Source: an uncultured Clostridia bacterium (GTDB lineage Bacteria > Bacillota > Clostridia > Oscillospirales > CAG-382). From it: a stretch of 8,892 nucleotides of DNA. The notes under the pieces are model-generated. The model was given only the letters and a program-made list of their open reading frames with translations. It did not search any database and was not told where the DNA came from. The stretch covers positions 1 to 8,892 of the forward strand of contig CAMZED010000059.1 of NCBI GenBank assembly GCA_947305675.1, in the 5' to 3' direction. The translations under genes were made by a program, and so were the position numbers. Positions 5,930-8,892 of this stretch are shown piece by piece (the first letter of the stretch is position 1; each line of letters begins with the position of its first letter).

Positions 5930-6216
5930 ATGATGGGTGAGCGGTGATGAGGACAAACCGCCTGAAAAACGGCCAAATCCGGCACTTTTCGGTTTGTCGT
6001 CCTTGCTTTACGCCGGTAAAGCTGCGTCCTTCGCACCGAAAAGCTCACGAATTTTTCTCGTTTTCAGGTGCGAAGCAGTTTTGGGAGCAGGAAAATTTTT
6101 CGCAGACAAAGCCGCAAAACGAAGGTATACCGGCGTATTCCGAGGCTTTGCGGCAAAGTATCCGGAAAATTTTACCGCCCAAAACCGATTTGTCCTTATC
6201 GCCGCTCACCCATCAT
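5930..6216. repeat. 287-base structured element with 28-base terminal inverted repeats
   Basis: The ends ATGATGGGTGAGCGG... (5930-5957) and its complement (6189-6216) match over 28 bases with two differences (5945/6201 and 5949/6197). Both differences are G-U pairs if the plus strand is read as RNA, but A-C clashes on the minus strand. Inside are more perfect stems: GACAAACCG/CGGTTTGTC (5952-5960/5990-5998), GCTTTAC/GTAAAGC (6005-6011/6016-6022), CTTCGCACC/GGTGCGAAG (6029-6037/6067-6075, extended by GAAAA/TTTTC) and GCCGCAAA/TTTGCGGC (6111-6118/6147-6154). No transposase and no convincing gene is present, and I find no clear target-site duplication. It may be a MITE-like repeat or a structured leader/RNA. 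Two reading frames stay open across it but resemble no family I recognise. Confidence 0.7.
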
Positions 6217-6264
6217 AAACAAGCCTTTGCGGCGGCGGCGCGGCGTTTTCGCTCCCGCTTTACC
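6217..6264. other. Non-coding GC-rich stretch between the element and the minus promoter
   Basis: It contains a short GCG/GCC triplet run (about 6229-6245) and a repeat of the CTTTGCGG octamer also found inside the element (6146-6153). I see no gene or clear signal here; it would be the first part of the predicted leader of the minus operon. Confidence 0.4.
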
Positions 6265-6293
6265 ATTATATAACATCATTCGACATTTTTCAA
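6265..6293 (-). promoter_or_regulatory. Sigma-A promoter, probably of the DUF4364-nth-ttcA operon
   Basis: On the minus strand TTGAAA (6293-6288) and a perfect TATAAT (6270-6265) are 17 bases apart. The predicted start is near 6258. The first protein start in that direction is 5901, so the leader would be about 357 bases and contain the complete inverted-repeat element. The alternative is that it drives a separate small RNA. Confidence 0.82.
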
Positions 6294-6346
6294 TACGTTA
6301 TTTTTGCCGTTTTTGCCCCGCGGACCCAAAAAATACAACTTTTGAC

Positions 6347-6375
6347 TTGAAAACGCGGACGATTGTTGTTATACT
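6347..6375 (+). promoter_or_regulatory. Promoter of the rnfC-like operon
   Basis: TTGAAA (6347-6352), a 17-base spacer and TATACT (6370-6375), five of six matches in each box. The predicted start near 6382 gives a leader of about 38 bases before the ATG at 6420. It makes the upstream TTG at 6363 impossible as a start. It is divergent from the promoter at 6265-6293. Confidence 0.8.
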
Positions 6376-6419
6376 GTAAGAGTATAGGTATATTATTTTA
6401 TCAAGGAAGCGTGTTCCGG

Positions 6420-7634
6420 ATGACACTTAACTTTCCCGGCGGGGTGAAAGCATATGCGAAAAGTGCCTGCGCTGACAAGGAAATATTGAATATAAGCGAC
6501 TGCCGGGCAGTCTGTCTGGAGCTTGAGCGAACCGATGATCTGCGCCTTCTGATCCCGGCGGGCGCCAAGACGGCGCGCGGGACCCCTTTGGGGATCTCGG
6601 GCGGGACTCCGGTCTATTCCCCGATAGCGGGCGAGTTCAAGGGGATACTCGAACTGGACGGGCGCGAACATCTTGTCGTTACGTCCGACGGCGGGGACGA
6701 GTCTGTGCGCGTGTTCGAACCCGAACGCCGCCGTATAGAGGAAATGTCTTATTCCGACGTGCTTAACGCCGCGAAAGCCCTGGCGGTGATCGAGACCCGC
6801 CGCGGGATCGCTTTGTGGAAACTTATGGAAAAGGTAAAAGACAACTGCCGCAGGGTGATCGTCGATTGTACCGAGACCGATCCCTCGGGTTCCGCCGCAC
6901 TCAGGATCTGCCTTGAATCGCCGCGCGCGGTTGTCGGAGGAGCAAAGATACTTATGCGCGCTTTGGCGGCGCCGAAGGCTGTGTTTGCGGCGGAAAGCGG
7001 CAAACGGGAGGTCTTTGAACTGCTTTCGAGTCAGGTCGGCGACGGGTTTCCCGCCACTTTTGCGCGCATTGCCGAAAAATACCCCTGCGGCGACCGCGCT
7101 CTTATGCAGGCGATCTTTATACGCGATCTTAAAAAAGGCGCGTCCGCCGAAGACGACGGATGTCTTATCGTCAGCGCCGAGACCTCCGCGGCTTTGTATG
7201 AATGCATGGCGGAGGGTATGCCGATGCTCGACAAGACCGTCTGCGTCTGCGGCGAAGTAAAGGATCCTTCGGTTTTAAAAGTGCCGCTCGGCACGACCGT
7301 CCGCGATCTTATCGCTTTTTGCGGCGGAATGGCGGAAACCGCGGTGACGGTGAGCAACAGCTTGCTCAACGGGAAGATCATAAACGGATCGGTAAACGGA
7401 ACGGTCTCGGCGGTTATCGCCGTGACCCCGCAAAAGAAGCCGCGGCGCGGCTGCGTCCGCTGCGGAAAATGCGCCGGAGTCTGCCCGGCGGGCCTTTTGC
7501 CTTATCTGGTAAACGAGCGCAACAACGCCGAACTTAAAGAATACTGCACCCGCTGCGGGTGCTGCGAATATATTTGTCCGTCGGGGATCCCTCTCGCCGG
7601 AATGATCAACGCCGGAAGGGAGGCGGAAACGTGA
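6420..7634 (+). CDS. RnfC-like iron-sulfur protein with degenerate flavin/NADH motifs
   Basis: This is a homologue of RnfC, the peripheral Rnf-complex subunit that in the family binds flavin and NADH and passes electrons through Fe-S clusters. Domain order is the family's: an RnfC N-terminal barrel with PGGVK (6-10) and YSPIAGEFKGI (66-76), a middle domain, an SLBB-like part (VCVCGEVKDPSVLKVPLGTT, about 274-293), and a C-terminal two-cluster ferredoxin domain (Cys345, 348, 351, 355 and Cys376, 379, 382, 386). The glycine-rich GLGGAGFPTxxK loop is replaced by AVIETRRGIALWKLMEK (122-138), and the NGAECEPYLT motif by DCTETDPSGS (149-158). The protein is 404 residues, slightly short. So Fe-S electron transfer seems kept while NADH/FMN binding looks lost. 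ATG 6420 follows AGGAAG (6404-6409) by 10 bases; a GTG at 6411 would be too close. It overlaps the rnfD-like gene by three bases. Confidence 0.88.
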   Translation: MTLNFPGGVKAYAKSACADKEILNISDCRAVCLELERTDDLRLLIPAGAKTARGTPLGISGGTPVYSPIAGEFKGILELDGREHLVVTSDGGDESVRVFEPERRRIEEMSYSDVLNAAKALAVIETRRGIALWKLMEKVKDNCRRVIVDCTETDPSGSAALRICLESPRAVVGGAKILMRALAAPKAVFAAESGKREVFELLSSQVGDGFPATFARIAEKYPCGDRALMQAIFIRDLKKGASAEDDGCLIVSAETSAALYECMAEGMPMLDKTVCVCGEVKDPSVLKVPLGTTVRDLIAFCGGMAETAVTVSNSLLNGKIINGSVNGTVSAVIAVTPQKKPRRGCVRCGKCAGVCPAGLLPYLVNERNNAELKEYCTRCGCCEYICPSGIPLAGMINAGREAET

Positions 7635-8623
7635 GCCCCGCTTACCGCGCGCCTTTTGTTAAATCCTACGGCGGCGTTTTTTCACACGCCGCGGACTTGT
7701 TTATCGCGCTGATACCAGCGCTTATGTGGAGCGTTTATATTTTCGGCGCAAGAGTGATCACAATATGCGTTATCTCCGTTGCCTTCACCTTTTTGCTCGA
7801 TTACCCGGTAAGGCGCTGGATAGTACGCGCTCCGCGCGCCGACCTTATTGATCCTTTCAACGCGGTCTACGGTATTCTTTCGGCGTTCATGCTGCCGGTA
7901 TCCGTCCCGCTTTGGGCGCCGGCGGTTTCGGCTTTGCTGACCGTGTTCGCAAAAAATCTCGCTTATCCCGGCGGCAGAAGGATATTCAACCCCTATATCT
8001 TCCCGGCGGCGGTAATGAATATCGTTTTCGGGGAAATGATGTCGACTTTCACCCGCCCGCTGGCTTATTTCAATCCTTTTTCGTTTGTTCTGGACGAAAA
8101 ACTCGTCGCGGCGTACCGCGTTATATCTCCGCTGCAGCAATCCGCCGACGGAAGCGTTTATGAAAACGGCGTCGTTCCGCGGTTTATCGGTTACGCTTCG
8201 GGGCATATAGGCGAGGTCGCCGTCGCGGCGACGCTTTTGGGCGCCGTCTGGCTTTTTGTAAGAAAACGCGGCGACATAAAAGCGACTTTCGCATTCCTCG
8301 CCGTTATTTTCGCGCTGGCTTATCTTTTCCCATCCGACGACGCGGAGACGAGCTATTACGCATTCAGCCTGCTTTTCACCGGAGCGATCGCCCTGATCGC
8401 CGTGTTTGCGCTTAACGACGGTTATTCGCTCCCGCTGACCGGCACCGGGAGGCTGATCTGCGCGATCGTCTGCGGCGTTTGCGTGTTTTTGGGGCGCAAG
8501 TTCGGCGGCGATACCGAATGGGGCTATTACGCGGTGCTGGCGGTGAACGCTTTATCGCCGGTATTGGAAAAGATCACCCGTCCGCGCCCGTTCGGATCTT
8601 CGGGAAAGGCGCGCAAAAAATGA
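7631..8623 (+). CDS. RnfD/NqrB-family membrane protein lacking the usual FMN attachment motif
   Basis: An integral membrane homologue of RnfD, which in the complete complex carries covalently bound FMN and helps couple electron flow to ion transport. The 330 residues have about nine to ten hydrophobic segments. Family landmarks are visible: SPAYRAPF near the start, PGGRRIFNP (113-121), RFIGYASGHIGEVAVAATLLG (184-204, matching the usual FIGxxxGSIGETS region), and the C-terminal VNALSPVLEKITRPRPFG (305-322). The [ST]GAT(P/S)L FMN-threonine motif, normally just before the FIG region, is absent; the stretch reads SADGSVYENGVVP (171-183). GTG 7631 overlaps the RnfC-like stop codon and is preceded by GGGAGG (7618-7623) at 7 bases. 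The stop overlaps the next start (ATGA), so the three genes are tightly coupled. The order rnfC-rnfD is normal but rnfGEAB do not follow. Confidence 0.86.
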   Translation: MSPAYRAPFVKSYGGVFSHAADLFIALIPALMWSVYIFGARVITICVISVAFTFLLDYPVRRWIVRAPRADLIDPFNAVYGILSAFMLPVSVPLWAPAVSALLTVFAKNLAYPGGRRIFNPYIFPAAVMNIVFGEMMSTFTRPLAYFNPFSFVLDEKLVAAYRVISPLQQSADGSVYENGVVPRFIGYASGHIGEVAVAATLLGAVWLFVRKRGDIKATFAFLAVIFALAYLFPSDDAETSYYAFSLLFTGAIALIAVFALNDGYSLPLTGTGRLICAIVCGVCVFLGRKFGGDTEWGYYAVLAVNALSPVLEKITRPRPFGSSGKARKK

Positions 8624-8892
8624 AAGAACGCAGGACCGAACTGTTTATTACCGGAATGACGCCCGAAGGGTTCGGGGTCGCGCGCGAGGAAAACGGGAAA
8701 GTTGTTTTTGTTCCCGACGCGGCGATCGGCGACAGATTGGACGTTTCGGTGATAAAAGAGCTGAAAAACAGCTCGATAGCAAAACTCAACAGAATAATAT
8801 CGCCTTCGCCGGACAGGATCGATCCCGATTGCGCCGTCTGCCGCAAATGCGGCGGCTGCTGTACCGGGGAACCGGGCTACGTCTGGGTCACC
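8620..8892 (+). CDS. 23S rRNA (uracil-C5)-methyltransferase, RlmCD/RumA family (partial, N-terminus only)
   Basis: The 91 visible residues are the N-terminal part of a RumA/TrmA-family SAM-dependent RNA methyltransferase; the catalytic domain lies beyond the right edge. A TRAM RNA-binding domain occupies about residues 5-60 (FITGMTPEGFGVARE, VFVPDAAIGDRLDVSVIKE). It is followed by the Fe-S ligand start C-x5-C-x2-C in CAVCRKCGGCC (residues 73-83). Two extra cysteines (76 and 83) fall in that loop, and CTGEPGYVW replaces the more usual CQLQHLxY text. The ATG at 8620 overlaps the rnfD-like stop (ATGA), with only a weak GGGAAAGG upstream, so translation is probably coupled. Which uracil is modified cannot be told from this fragment. 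Confidence 0.88.
   Translation, partial: MKERRTELFITGMTPEGFGVAREENGKVVFVPDAAIGDRLDVSVIKELKNSSIAKLNRIISPSPDRIDPDCAVCRKCGGCCTGEPGYVWVT

Noticed and set aside
5902..6260. T-box or other known riboswitch in the minus-strand leader
   Set aside because: I see no T-box sequence, no intrinsic terminator with a T run before the DUF4364 start, and no aptamer core I can recognise. The symmetry of the ends fits a repeat element better.
5937..6273. Two overlapping frames of 93 and 109 codons across the inverted-repeat element
   Set aside because: Both run through terminal repeats and hairpins, have no good ribosome site or promoter, and match no family I recognise. Open frames here are expected from low stop-codon density.
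6363..6419. Upstream TTG (6363) or GTG (6411) start for the RnfC-like gene
   Set aside because: The TTG lies between the -35 and -10 boxes, upstream of the predicted transcript start; the GTG is only three bases from the ribosome site, whereas ATG 6420 has good spacing.

Overview
This window looks like chromosomal DNA from a Gram-positive anaerobe of the class Clostridia, perhaps an uncultured gut relative of the Oscillospirales. That placement is an inference. It rests on moderately high GC, a DUF4364 protein, a QueT-type ECF S-component, RnfC/RnfD-like proteins, strong AGGAGG-type ribosome binding sites, TTG and GTG starts, and textbook sigma-A promoters (TTGAAA/TTGACA, 17-base spacer, TATAAT-like). 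I see no phage, CRISPR, tRNA or rRNA sequence.

Layout. Positions 1-1950 (minus strand) carry a pseudouridine-degradation operon. A winged-helix/PfkB fusion kinase (psuK-like) is followed 14 bases later by pseudouridine-5'-phosphate glycosidase (psuG), which runs off the left edge. Its promoter and candidate operator palindromes are visible. Positions 2000-3250 (minus) hold a single SLC13/ArsB-type permease with its own promoter, leader hairpin and terminator, but no ordinary start codon where its N-terminus should begin. Positions 3320-3980 (plus) hold queT behind a promoter and a probable preQ1-I riboswitch whose tail runs into the Shine-Dalgarno. A terminator that works in both directions follows. 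Positions 4002-5901 (minus) hold a tight three-gene operon: a DUF4364 protein, endonuclease III (nth) and a TtcA-family PP-loop thiolase.

Positions 5902-6419 have no convincing gene. They contain a 287-base element (5930-6216) bounded by 28-base inverted repeats and filled with smaller hairpins. They also contain two divergent strong promoters. The minus one (6265-6293) would give the DUF4364-nth-ttcA operon a leader of about 357 bases that includes the whole element. The plus one (6347-6375) drives the next operon.

Positions 6420-8892 (plus) hold an rnfC-like gene, an rnfD-like gene and the start of a 23S rRNA uracil-C5 methyltransferase, all overlapping stop-to-start. The RnfC-like protein keeps its two 4Fe-4S motifs but not the usual nucleotide/flavin-binding motifs. 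The RnfD-like protein lacks the usual [ST]GAT-type covalent FMN site. No rnfG, rnfE, rnfA or rnfB follows. This degenerate orphan RnfCD pair and the structured intergenic element are the two most unusual things here.

Several loci concern modified nucleosides: pseudouridine breakdown, queuosine-precursor uptake, tRNA thiolation and rRNA methylation. They sit in separate transcription units, so a shared role is only a suggestion.
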